Shown piece by piece: positions 1-9,740 of a DNA stretch of 64,000 nt. Position 1 is the first letter of the stretch; each line of letters starts with the position of its first letter. The notes beneath the pieces are model-generated. The model was not told the DNA's origin, ran no database searches, and worked only from the letters and a program-made list of their open reading frames with translations. Made by a program: the position numbers and the translations under genes. This DNA is from Ectobius pallidus (Eukaryota; Arthropoda; Insecta; Blattodea; Ectobiidae): assembly GCA_964059195.1 (NCBI GenBank), contig CAXKWD010000005.1, forward strand, positions 142,253,686 through 142,317,685, given 5' to 3'.

Positions 1-2
1 CT

Positions 3-3000
3 CCGGCTCCTTCCAAGTCAAAGTCTTCTTCTTCGAGGCCTAAATGTCTCTGTTGTCGTACTGCTGTGCATGACCTGTTTTCATGCAGCGACTTCAGGAG
101 CATGACTTTCGCTCAAAGAGACCAGTTTGTTAGAGACCGCAAACTGTGTCGCGTATGCCTGTTTAGTCAAGGGCATGCCAACAATTGTAGGACTTTTCAG
201 TGCAGGAGATGTGCTGGGAGACATAGCACATTCCTCCACGACCCGACTAGCGATAGTCACCAGGCTGCCAACACTGCAGGTGTTATGGCTTCTAGTCAGA
301 CCCAGCAGCGCTGCTTGCTTCCTACTGCTACTGTCCGCATCCTGGACTCAGACGGCTCGCCTGTTGAGGCCACAGCCCTCCTGGATAGCGGTTCAGACTG
401 CAATCTTATTAGCAACAGGCTGTTTAGGCGTCTTGGACTAGCTCCTCATGCGCAGCGGACTACGCTAGCGGGAATTTTGTCCACTAATGTTAGCACACAT
501 AAGCTAACCAGCATCACGATTCAGTCGCGAGTGACTTCATGGCGCTACAATGCACAGGCCATTGTCGTTCCGGAGATTTCGGAGAAAAGGTTCCCGAACT
601 CTTTCATTGAGACCAAAGATTGGAACATTCCTCCGAATCTTCCCTTGGCTGACCCATTCTTTAGTCGTCCTAAGTGTGTCGATCTACTTCTTGGAGTGGA
701 GATTTGCGCCCAAGTGGTGTGTCCAGGGCAAATTTCCACCTGTGAGTTACCTACGATTCAGAACTCGCACCTTGGTTGGTACTTCGCCGGGAAACTGCCC
801 TCTGTGCCTTTCCCTTCACAGCGTTGCCATACTTCCAATGGTCATCGACGCCGATCCACGGCTAAGCGTTATCTTGACGCAAGCCCAAAAGAGCCTGAAT
901 GCTCGGAGGCTATGTCTTCTAATTACTCAGCCTTCCTAACTGCTGACCAGTTAGTGAGTAACCAGCTTTCCCGGTTCTGGGAGTTAGAACGAGTGTCTAA
1001 CTCAGCCCCCTTCCCTGACGAGTCAGTTTGTGAACAGCATTTTGCTGCCAATACTCAGCGTGACTCCGATGGGCGATACATTGTAAAGTTGCCCTTTGTA
1101 TCAGCTCCAGAATCCCTGGGGAGCACAGTGCTACAAGCCCAGAAGAGATTCTTCTCATTAGAAAAAAGACTGTCTTCAAATGAAACCCTTCGAGAGGAAT
1201 ATAACAGGTTCATGGATGACTATCTGAAATTGGGTCACATGAAGCCTGCCTCTCGGAGTTCACTCGGGAAATATGAGTATATTATCCCGCACCATCCCGT
1301 CTTGAAGCCTTCCAGCACAACGACTAAACTCAGGGTAGTTTTTGATGCTTCGGCGAAGTCTTCTAGCGGGAAGTCACTCAATGACATCCTTGCGGTAGGT
1401 CCGGTGGTGCAACCTGACCTCTTCTCGATCCTCCTACGCTTTAGGTTCAATCCAGTGGCGTTCACAGCGGACATCGAGAAGATGTATAGACAGGTCTTAG
1501 TCCATCCCGACCACCAACCTCTCCAGCAGATTTACTGGAGAACTTCTGTGTCAGACCCTATTCAGCTGTTTGACCTAACCACGGTCACTTATGGCACTGC
1601 TTCTGCCTCCTTCCTGGCAACCAGAGCTCTTAAACAGCTAGCCATCGACGAGGGAAGCAAGTTTCCTGTAGCAGCCTCCATCATAAACAATTCCATCTAT
1701 GTCGATGACATAGTGGCCACAGCTGCTACGCTGTCTGAGGCCAAGGTTATTGTCTCTCAGCTGAGAGAGCTTCTCCCCCTAGGTGGATTTAATCCTCGTA
1801 AGTGGAGTTCCAATTCTGTGGAACTGCTCCAAGACGTTCCTCCTGAGCTGCGGGAGTCTCTCGACCACAGAACCTTTGGTGATTCTGACACCTCCTCCAT
1901 AAAGGCGCTAGGCCTCATATGGCAACCTTCTGACGATATGCTCAGGATCGAAACTTCAGTCGATCCCTCCAAGCCATTCACCACCTGTTCCAGAAGGACA
2001 TTGCTATCTTGTATAGCCTCTATTTTTGATCCCCTTGGGCTAATATGCCCTATAGTGTCCTACTGCAAGATTCTGTTCCAATCTTTGTGGAAGGAGACTA
2101 CTTCATGGGACCAGCCCATTCCTTCTGCGGTCGCCGACAAGTGGCGCAAGATTCACAACCAACTTCAGTTCATCTCCAGCATCGCTATCCCTCGGCTAGC
2201 ATTACAGCAGAACTTCGTATCTGTGCAGTTGCACGGTTTCTGTGATGCTAGCGAGGTGGCTTATGGCGCCTGTCTGTACCTACGATCTACTAATCACCTC
2301 GATAAGGCCAAGAGCTGTCTGCTTTGTGCCAAGTCTAGGGTTGCCCCTTTGAAGGCAACGACTATACCTCGCCTTGAGTTGTTGGCAGCTCACTTGTTGG
2401 CAACGTTAGTTCACCGGGTGTTACCTGCGTTGCAACTTTCTATAAGTTCAGTACACCTGTGGAGTGACTCCAAGGTTGTACTTGGTTGGTTAAACCATTC
2501 ACCTTCTAAACTTAAGACTTTCGTGGCTAACAGAGTCGCGGACGTCCAAGAATTCACTGCCATTGAATCTTGGTCGCATGTGTCATCTAAGGACAATCCC
2601 GCTGATCTCATCTCTAGGGGAGCCACCCCTTCTGACCTACTTAACAACTCTCTGTGGTGGTCAGGCCCTTCTTGGCTTACTGCCGACTCCACTCAGTGGC
2701 CCAGTTTGCCCACTGAGCTCGAGTCTTCGTCTCTCCCAGAGGTGAAGATAGCAGCGCTAGTCACCATCGAAACCTCTAGCTTAAGCCCATGGCTGACTAA
2801 GTTTTCACACTTGAAAACAATCAGGGTCATGGCTTATGTGCGACGTTTCATTAATAATTACTTGAAACTCAAGTCACCTATCAATGGCCCTTTGTTGCCG
2901 TCAGAGCTTACTGAAGCTTTGCATTCTTGCATTAGAATCATTCAAAGGAATGCTTTCAGAAAGGAAATTCAAGCATTGTCTTCCTCGCAAGATTTGCCTT

Positions 3001-4271
3001 CTTCTAGTAAGATCCGGCAACTATGCCCCTTTATTCAGGATAACATCCTGCGTGTAGGTGGACGTCTAAGTCGGTCCAACCTACCCTTTGACAACAAGCA
3101 TCAGATATTACTTCCTGCAGAGCATGCTTTCACCAGGCAGTTAGTTCTCCATGTGCACTTGCATCTAGGTCATGCAGGACCTCAGCTAGTCATCTCACAC
3201 TTGCGAGAGTCGTATTGGATCCCTTGCATTCGCAAGCTGGTTCGCAGTGTACGGAGGCGCTGTAGTGTTTGCTTCCGCTTTGAGGCTCAGGCTTTTCAGC
3301 AAAAGATGGCTGATCTGCCTCCTGAGAGAGTAAATCCTCTCCCTCCTTTCACAAACTCTAGTGTGGACTACGCCGGTCCATTCTCTCTCAAGTTTGGTGG
3401 CCCGCGGTCCAAGGTGACTACTAAAGCCTACGTTGCTATTTTTGTCTGCATGTCCACGAAGGCCGTACACGTTGAGCTAGTGACTTCGCTCACCTCACGT
3501 GCCTTCCTGGCGGCATTGTCAAGGTTCACAAGTCGTCGTGGAATTCCAAGTTCAATCACTTGTGATAATGGTAGAAACTTTGTCGGAGCTCACGCCGACC
3601 TGCAGAACCTCTCTAGGCTTTTGATGTCATCAGAACATCACTCCGCAGTGCAAGACGCCACTGCGCATTTGAACATTCATTGGCGTTTCTTGCCTCCTCA
3701 CTCTCCACACATGGGAGGACTTCATGAGGCGGCAGTACGCTCTTTGAAGTTCCACTTGAAGAGGATGTCCTCGTCCTGTAAGTACACTTACGAGGAGATG
3801 TCTACTGTTCTCACACAAATTGAGTCATTCTTGAATTCACGTCCTTTGATGTCGTTATCTGAGGACGTGGATGACTTTGGATATTTGTCTCCCGGCCACT
3901 TTCTTATTGGCAAGCCCATTGTGTCGGTGCCCAGTCCTGACCTCTCTGGTGGGTACAGCCTGCGTTCCCGTTGGAACCATCTTCAGCAGATGGTCACTTG
4001 TATTTGGAAGAAGTGGTCCGTGGATTATCTCCACACGCTACAGCGTCGTGCAAGGTGGCATAAGGTACTGCCAGACGTTCCTTTGGGTACCCCTGTATTG
4101 GTTCTCGAGGACAATGTACCTCCTCATAGGTGGGTGCTTGGTCTGGTGCACCAAGTACACCCAGGCCCAGACGGCCTTGTCAGAGTTGTCACTGTGCGCA
4201 CTGTCTCAGGCACTTATAAGAGGCCCCTCATCAAGTTGGCTCCTCTGCCTGTCAGTGAAGAGGGACAGTGA
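3..4271 (+). CDS. pol: BEL/Pao Pol polyprotein (5'-partial)
   Basis: This polyprotein would reverse-transcribe and integrate the element. The frame is open to the left window edge, so the first Met (base 66) is not the true start. Numbering from that Met: Cys/His zinc knuckles about 1-58; aspartic protease with DSGS at 107-110; reverse transcriptase about 395-620, with the first catalytic Asp in TADIEKMY (D469) and YVDD at 545-548; RNase H with FCDAS (D728), E771, D801 and D847; integrase zinc region with paired His near 1031-1035 and C1066/C1069; integrase core with D1101 (VDYAGPF), D1167 (TCDNGRNF) and E1221 (GGLHEAAV); C-terminal DUF5641-type domain about 1300-1395. All expected catalytic residues are present and no stop or frameshift interrupts the 1,401 residues. 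The usual Trp before the catalytic Glu in the PPH..GGL motif is His here. The stop codon lies about 165 bp before the proposed 3' LTR. The family call is secure; activity is inferred only from integrity. Confidence 0.93.
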   Translation, partial: PAPSKSKSSSSRPKCLCCRTAVHDLFSCSDFRSMTFAQRDQFVRDRKLCRVCLFSQGHANNCRTFQCRRCAGRHSTFLHDPTSDSHQAANTAGVMASSQTQQRCLLPTATVRILDSDGSPVEATALLDSGSDCNLISNRLFRRLGLAPHAQRTTLAGILSTNVSTHKLTSITIQSRVTSWRYNAQAIVVPEISEKRFPNSFIETKDWNIPPNLPLADPFFSRPKCVDLLLGVEICAQVVCPGQISTCELPTIQNSHLGWYFAGKLPSVPFPSQRCHTSNGHRRRSTAKRYLDASPKEPECSEAMSSNYSAFLTADQLVSNQLSRFWELERVSNSAPFPDESVCEQHFAANTQRDSDGRYIVKLPFVSAPESLGSTVLQAQKRFFSLEKRLSSNETLREEYNRFMDDYLKLGHMKPASRSSLGKYEYIIPHHPVLKPSSTTTKLRVVFDASAKSSSGKSLNDILAVGPVVQPDLFSILLRFRFNPVAFTADIEKMYRQVLVHPDHQPLQQIYWRTSVSDPIQLFDLTTVTYGTASASFLATRALKQLAIDEGSKFPVAASIINNSIYVDDIVATAATLSEAKVIVSQLRELLPLGGFNPRKWSSNSVELLQDVPPELRESLDHRTFGDSDTSSIKALGLIWQPSDDMLRIETSVDPSKPFTTCSRRTLLSCIASIFDPLGLICPIVSYCKILFQSLWKETTSWDQPIPSAVADKWRKIHNQLQFISSIAIPRLALQQNFVSVQLHGFCDASEVAYGACLYLRSTNHLDKAKSCLLCAKSRVAPLKATTIPRLELLAAHLLATLVHRVLPALQLSISSVHLWSDSKVVLGWLNHSPSKLKTFVANRVADVQEFTAIESWSHVSSKDNPADLISRGATPSDLLNNSLWWSGPSWLTADSTQWPSLPTELESSSLPEVKIAALVTIETSSLSPWLTKFSHLKTIRVMAYVRRFINNYLKLKSPINGPLLPSELTEALHSCIRIIQRNAFRKEIQALSSSQDLPSSSKIRQLCPFIQDNILRVGGRLSRSNLPFDNKHQILLPAEHAFTRQLVLHVHLHLGHAGPQLVISHLRESYWIPCIRKLVRSVRRRCSVCFRFEAQAFQQKMADLPPERVNPLPPFTNSSVDYAGPFSLKFGGPRSKVTTKAYVAIFVCMSTKAVHVELVTSLTSRAFLAALSRFTSRRGIPSSITCDNGRNFVGAHADLQNLSRLLMSSEHHSAVQDATAHLNIHWRFLPPHSPHMGGLHEAAVRSLKFHLKRMSSSCKYTYEEMSTVLTQIESFLNSRPLMSLSEDVDDFGYLSPGHFLIGKPIVSVPSPDLSGGYSLRSRWNHLQQMVTCIWKKWSVDYLHTLQRRARWHKVLPDVPLGTPVLVLEDNVPPHRWVLGLVHQVHPGPDGLVRVVTVRTVSGTYKRPLIKLAPLPVSEEGQ

Positions 4272-5334
4272 CACCTGCTTTCATTCAGAGTGCTGATGCC
4301 GGACGCATCCCACTCCACCGATTTTGACTTTATTGCGACTTGATAGTTGTTTTGGCCTCGAATCCTTGCATTCACGAATTTGCTTGACGTCACATTCTGT
4401 TAGATAATTTCACGAGCGAAATTATCGCGGGCAATATGTTCCGTCCAGCATTCGTGTCTGGCCGGATTTGAGGCATTAGCTGGTTTCGCGAGGTCATTCG
4501 CCGTGTTGCTATGGCAACAGGCTTGTGTCTTCGTTTGTTTTATTTTTCTTGTTGTGTCTTCAATATAATTTTAAATATGTTTACTTATCTGTTTGTTCTT
4601 TCTCCCATCAATTCTCATAAGAAATAACATTTGACTGTCGCATCTTTCATTTTTTGGATAGTCATGTTATAATCTCCAACCCAAAGTTTCAGTCTGATTA
4701 TTTTTTAGTATATTTTATTCATAATTTTGTGTTTTTAAAGAAACAATTCAGTTTTTAAGTAATGCTATTAATTCTCTTATTTATGTTTTAGTATTTTAAT
4801 GTAACTTAATTGATTTATTTCCAAGATTAATTATTTATTGTTTTTCTTGGCCAATGGGATTCTTGCTTTACGTCACATGTCGTGACGTCTGTCATTCTTG
4901 CTATTCATTCTTATTCACTCGTTCGAAGTTTTCGCCAGGCTAGTTTTCAGTTCAGAATTCTGAATCTAGTTATTATTGTCGAGCTGGGAATTTGAAGTTT
5001 CCCAGCCCTAGTTATTGCAGAGACGCAATTTAGTACATTCATCAAAGTAATTTATTTGTGATTTAATTACAAATGTGTGAAGCCAAGTTTTTTACTTCCC
5101 TGATCAAACCGTATGGACTTGAATGCGTAACTCATTAAGTAAAAGGATTTACTGTAAGTACTGCTGTGAAGTGAATATTTCAGAGTGCTTAATTTTAGTT
5201 GCAGTGTCGAAGCAACATCTAAAGGTTCTTCTTTTCGGTCGAAGCAGCAAGTCGACCTTAAAATAATTTGCTGATAGTGCGCATTCACTTCAAGAATAGT
5301 GAAATTCTTTCTCAGTCGTCCGAGCAAGCGCGAC

Positions 5335-5378
5335 TATAAAAATTGCTCTGCTCTGGTCCTCCGAGCTATTCATCAGTC
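5335..5378 (+). promoter_or_regulatory. LTR core promoter (TATA plus initiator)
   Basis: TATAAAA at 5335-5341 is followed by an initiator-like TCAGTC at 5373-5378. TTCATC at 5369 is an alternative start site. Spacing of 37-40 bp is slightly long for a TATA-Inr pair. In the 5' LTR the same sequence would drive the genomic RNA. Confidence 0.5.
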
Positions 5379-5576
5379 TTATAAGGCAAGCATGCCTTAT
5401 TTTCCAGAAGGAGCTTACTAAGTCGTCTCCCCTTGACTTCATCAACATTTCATCTTCTTCGGCACCGCTAGGAAGAGGAATTTATTTGTAAAGCAAGATA
5501 CAAAATTCCATCTTGTATTTTAAAGGGTCTATTTATCATTTTGTCCATTGTGCTCTTTGTATCTTTCAAGGGGCTC

Positions 5577-5582
5577 AATAAA
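5577..5582 (+). promoter_or_regulatory. LTR polyadenylation signal AATAAA
   Basis: AATAAA lies about 235 bp downstream of the LTR TATA box and about 110 bp before the proposed LTR end, the order expected for an R region. Cleavage would fall near 5600. Confidence 0.55.
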
Positions 5583-6716
5583 TGTATTTAAACTTGACTT
5601 AGTGTAGCATCCTTCAACCCGGAGAGGTTTCCCCGTGTCCCTATTTCGCCTGCGAGCTACCGTGGGAGCGGGAACAGCTACTCTTTAACAAAGTTAATTT
5701 AACATTTTTGAGCTTAGTTGTGGTTTTTTATATATATTATTTTATAACCGTATGTTTGGTTTCTGAGTCATTGATAACATTCTATCATTCTTGGTCGTAC
5801 CAGTGACAGTATCTGTTCTTGCCAATAGAATTGAAGCTTGTTACAATATTCACGTTCAAGCGATTATGTTACAGAGTACTGCAATACACTGAATATGGTT
5901 AAAATTCTCTTCATACCATAACTTATGATTCTTGAAGGTTATGATGGGGTGGGATTTAGCAGACTCTAGATTGAGTTCCGGTAGCTAGCTAGGATCGAAA
6001 TCCCCTTCACAACAGGTCCCGTAATTTGCTTGACTGTTGCATGTTGCACTCTAACAGCAATTTGGGGCAATTAATGCAAATTTCACAATTATAGGGAGAT
6101 TCAGGTCCACAGATTTTCACAGGGTATTTCGCAAAAGCTTGACCTCCTTCTTCGTTCACAACGGCGATGACAGCTGTTAAATTATTGTGTAATAATTCTT
6201 GTGAAGAAAAGGTATAATAACGTACATTCTTTGTGTCATGCAGGTTAAAACGTTGGTACGTGAAGATAGCCATAAACACTTCATCTCAGAAGGGAACTAT
6301 ACGAAACTTCCGCTGTGAATTTTGTTACCTTATATTTGATCGAATTGTGATTTTTTTTTGCAGATCTTTCCGTCTTAAGTTATTTAAGAGGGAAAATAAC
6401 TTTTAACAAACTTAAAACTATAGAACTTTAAAGTTTTATTTTAGAATAATAGAGACCTATAGAAATGAAACTTGTATTTGTTTAAACAATATTTTTAACG
6501 CATCATTTTGTACAATGTAGAAATTTGTAAATATTACATGGATTATATACAGTCCAACAGCATTTCTAATTAAAATTTACATGGAATTATTAATACTACC
6601 CATGTCTACTAGGATCTTTATGATGCCTCTACACGTAACGTTGATTTTGATTTTTTTTTCAGAAGGTAGCGAAGATTTAAAATTGTTACGAGTCTTAAGA
6701 AAAACATGAGCTATCC

Positions 6717-6751
6717 AATTATCCAATGGACAGGATTTACACAAGGATAAC
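6717..6751 (+). repeat. Fragment of the 8.1-kb MITE family
   Basis: These 35 bases are identical to 8156-8190, just inside the left inverted repeat of the MITE at 8118-8544. The flanks do not match, so this looks like a decayed or truncated second copy. Confidence 0.6.
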
Positions 6752-7354
6752 AGTTTTTAAGGTATATGTTATTCAGGTGGCTTACTGCGGGGCAAGCAAA
6801 TTTTCCTTAAAATGTTTTAAATAGTTCTCGAGTTATGGTGTAAAATTGCTAGTTACAGAAAACAAGTGACAAAAATACCTACTTCCTGCTCTAGCGACTG
6901 ACTTCATCGAACATTGATGGCCATATTTCAGAAAATATAAAATATCTACGGAGTATGACCTATGGTCAAGGGCTCCAGGGGTGGTTGAGGACAAAAAAAA
7001 AAGTAAAATATCTGCAGCAGTACTTTTCTAGCCACAACCGACAAATCACTGTAGGCCTGCTATCAAAATGTAAGGAACATTGATGACTAGTAACGTTGAT
7101 TGCGCTGTTGATGGGAATGTAATAAATAGGCTTAGCATTTTGATCATAGATATCCAGAAAATGTTATCTATTAGTAGCCTACCAAATTGCATTTTCCAGA
7201 TGCTGAAAATGTGTTGTCCGTAAGGAACGGGGGAATCGGCATAGACCTAAAGAGTAGGGAAATATTTTTGGGGGGTTTTGCAGGAAGGTATAAAATTTGG
7301 CGTTTTCCAACGTTTGAGGAAAAAACGTCGAACTTCTCATCTGGCTGCAAATCC

Positions 7355-7450
7355 ACCATACTGCTTTAGGGAGATCCCGGGTTCAAATCCCGTGTCGGCT
7401 AAGCTGTGATGGGTTTTCAGGGGTTTCTCTACTTTCAGAAGGAACTACTG
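7355..7450 (+). mobile_element. Worn tRNA-derived SINE fragment
   Basis: A B-box-like GGTTCAAATCC at about 7381-7391 sits in GATCCCGGGTTC..ATCCCG and is followed by a GATGGGTTTTC..GGGGTTTCTCTAC stretch typical of tRNA-headed insect SINE bodies. The A box is not recognisable. I see no clear target duplication. Confidence 0.4.
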
Positions 7451-8117
7451 GATTGGAATTTCTTAATGTTATTTTCATAATAGAGAAATATAGATAACAA
7501 AAAAAAACTGGTCTTAATGACCTATCGGTATTGAGAGGCCTGTAAATTTTAATAAAGAAACATTCCGTAAAAATACGGTTTAATTTCCAGCCGGAAAGTT
7601 TTCATAACTCCCTTGTCAGTAGCGAAGGTACTTCCATGAAGTCGACTCCTGCAGTGGTTCTCTCATGTTGTTGTTAATTGCCCATCGTCATTGACCTAGT
7701 AAACATTTATTGTCATGGGAATCTGGTACTTGTTGCAAAGAACTTTAATCCTTGCTTGGAATGCCTGCACGAGAACGAATATTCGTTGAAGGGATTTTTG
7801 AAATGAGTATGATATATTGTTTTGAAAACCCTAAAGCGGAACGAACAAATATTTGCCTTATGAAGAAGAATCTGTAGCCAGTTTTCCGTCGTAAATCATT
7901 TTCTAGATTGTAAACACTTGAAAGCATGAGAGGTATTACTCGCACATTCCCATTGTACTGAGATAAACGTACCGGTAACCTTAAAACTCCATAGCTCAGA
8001 TTACGTTTACTTTCTCCGCATTTAATATTGTGAATGTTGTACCCTTCAGGCAGGATTTCTTAAGTAAAAGGACGTTTCAATTAGTTTTCAGATAATGTAC
8101 TTCAATACTTTGTCTTA

Positions 8118-8544
8118 TGCCCGGTTTCTATAAACTCGCGAAATACCTATGGGTAAATTATCCAATGGACAGGATTTACACAAGGATAACTTTTACAAAC
8201 ACAAATAATTTAAAGGTAACAATCACATGCATTAATGGCGAGTTTCTAGATAATTGTCCTCTGGGTAAATATGAAAATGACAGAAGAAATGTTCCTACAA
8301 ACTCGGGCTAGACCTTTCCAAGGGCAAATCGTCGGGTTAATTTATCCTTTCATGGATGACTGGATAAAATTTAACCTCTTGTAGGATCAATAATAATTTA
8401 AACAATGAGAATCAAAGCCTTCTGAATTAAATTAACTGTGCAATTCCAAGGCCTTCCTCATTATATCATTGTGGGTGATTAGGAACTAATTTGCCCGTGG
8501 ATAATTTACCCATAGGTATTTCACGAGTTTATAGAAACCGGGCA
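8118..8544. mobile_element. MITE with 47-bp terminal inverted repeats, TTA target duplication
   Basis: The ends start TGCCCGGTTTCTATAAAC and are inverted copies over about 47 bp with one mismatch. They are flanked by TTA at 8115-8117 and 8545-8547. A 3-bp TTA duplication with long inverted repeats is typical of PIF/Harbinger non-autonomous elements. No transposase frame fits in the 427 bp. The near-perfect repeats suggest a fairly young copy. Confidence 0.82.
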
Positions 8545-8675
8545 TTAGTTGTCTAAATTCTGCATAGTCTGTATATAGATGCAAATGACTAATACTTGCA
8601 AAACTTTGTAAAAACGTAGGTATTTAGAATTTGTCTTTATGAATGTTAATATAAGAATAATTAGGGAAGAAATCA

Positions 8676-8745
8676 ATTTACATCTGGGCTCGATCCTGAG
8701 ACCTTCAGCTCTTCTGCTGTACCAGCCGAGTCGGTTACGGTGGTA
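8676..8745 (-). mobile_element. Worn tRNA-like SINE head
   Basis: Read on the minus strand, a degenerate A-box-like CTGGTACAGCAG and a B-box-like AGGATCGAGCCC are about 40 bp apart. Weak, old copy; no target duplication seen. Confidence 0.3.
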
Positions 8746-9297
8746 GATGAAATCCTTCCCCCAGGAGTTAATAGTTTCATGCAGGCAAACCTATCCTTGA
8801 AATACCTAAGTATAAAACAAAAGACACATATGCCTTACGGCCCTGAATTAGGAGTTTTTCAAAATGTAACTTGTAATAAAATATGCGTATTGTATTTGAA
8901 TAAAATGACGATTTTGTAAAATATAATGAAATTATTAAATAATGTCAATATTAACTATTAAGGTCAAATGGATATATGATTAATTACACATCTCTGTAAT
9001 AACTATTTTCATACAATTGTTTTTTGAGCTGTAGGCATAATCTCCTAAAGCTTTCATTTATGAATTAGTTCAATTATGCAAATATTGTGGGATAAATTCG
9101 AACGTTTCTCCTTACAAAATAACTTTGATTATATTAGGATTACTTTTTAAACGATAGGTAAATACTTCCAACTTAAATACTCATGGGTGACATAATTCAT
9201 TTAGGCATATTACAACAACTAGTTAATCAATCAATCAATTAATCCGTATTGCTTGCTGGAACATCCTGTACAAAGTTTCAGTACCAAAAACAAATTT

Positions 9298-9430
9298 TGT
9301 TACGCTTATTTCCTGTAGAGGCATGGTGACAGACCATCGACTTATTAGCTCTGCAGGCGTATTTTCAAAACGTGAAAGGGTCGGAAAATTTTGTCCAGAG
9401 TTACGGTACTAATTTAGGATTGGACTAACT
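9298..9430 (-). mobile_element. Degenerate copy of the 47.8-kb SINE family
   Basis: The segment from GTTACGCTTATTTCC through GTGAAAGGG and AATTTTGTCCAGAG aligns by eye with 47898-48035 of the SINE at 47820-48110, with many substitutions. The tRNA head is lost or unrecognisable. Confidence 0.55.
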
Positions 9431-9624
9431 TATCATTCCATAGCCTGAACCTAGGACACGGGATCCACAGTTTGTAACATCTCCCAGAGGACTTCGTGTC
9501 CGTAATTTTCATGTCTTGTTATTATTACCGGTATGTATTTTAAATTTCTATGTATTGCATCATTGCCGTATTATAGCCATACTAGTAGGCATTTTCAAAT
9601 TTAAATACGTTTTTCCCACTTAGC

Positions 9625-9740
9625 CTGCAATATAATTATAATTATATTATAATTAATATATAGTAATTATACCATATTTCTCAATCATTCTTATTTATTA
9701 TATTATTGTATAATAATTATAACAATATAATTATATTTTA
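9625..9740. repeat. AT-rich palindromic low-complexity patch
   Basis: Repeated ATAATTATA / TATAATTAT words form overlapping short palindromes, so the DNA could extrude cruciforms. It is nearly pure A+T. No coding or element boundary is visible. Confidence 0.5.

Larger units (their letters stand above)
1..5690 (+). mobile_element. BEL/Pao LTR retrotransposon, 3' portion
   Basis: The window opens inside the coding region of an LTR retrotransposon. Its domain order (zinc knuckles, aspartic protease, reverse transcriptase, RNase H, integrase, DUF5641) identifies the BEL/Pao superfamily. The 5' LTR, primer-binding site and most of gag lie to the left, outside the window. The right end is taken as TTAACA at 5690, because it mirrors the TGTT start of the LTR and follows the poly(A) signal by about 110 bp. 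The target-site duplication cannot be tested without the left flank. The uninterrupted pol frame suggests a recent, possibly autonomous copy. Confidence 0.88.
4437..5690 (+). repeat. 3' LTR of the BEL/Pao element (left edge uncertain)
   Basis: This is the sequence between pol and the element's right end. It contains a TATA box, an initiator-like site and a poly(A) signal in LTR order. I place the left edge at TGTTCC (4437), which follows the purine-rich GCGGGCAA and mirrors ...AACA at 5690. TGTTAG at 4398 is an alternative that gives a 5-bp inverted end with TAACA, and TGACACC at 4269, just after a purine-rich stretch, is a third. U3 would reach about 5372, R about 5600 and U5 5690. The 5' LTR needed to settle the edges is outside the window. 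Confidence 0.6.
5691..8114. other. Non-coding flank, mostly unique AT-rich sequence
   Basis: I see no recognisable gene. The stretch holds a 35-bp fragment shared with the 8.1-kb MITE (6717-6751), a worn SINE head near 7.36 kb, and one small minus-strand frame (6273 down to 6007) discussed in the findings. The rest shows no structure I can name. Confidence 0.5.

Noticed and set aside
66..68. First ATG of the long BEL frame as the protein start
   Set aside because: The frame is open upstream to base 3 and upstream codons continue a Cys-containing knuckle, so the coding region enters from outside the window.
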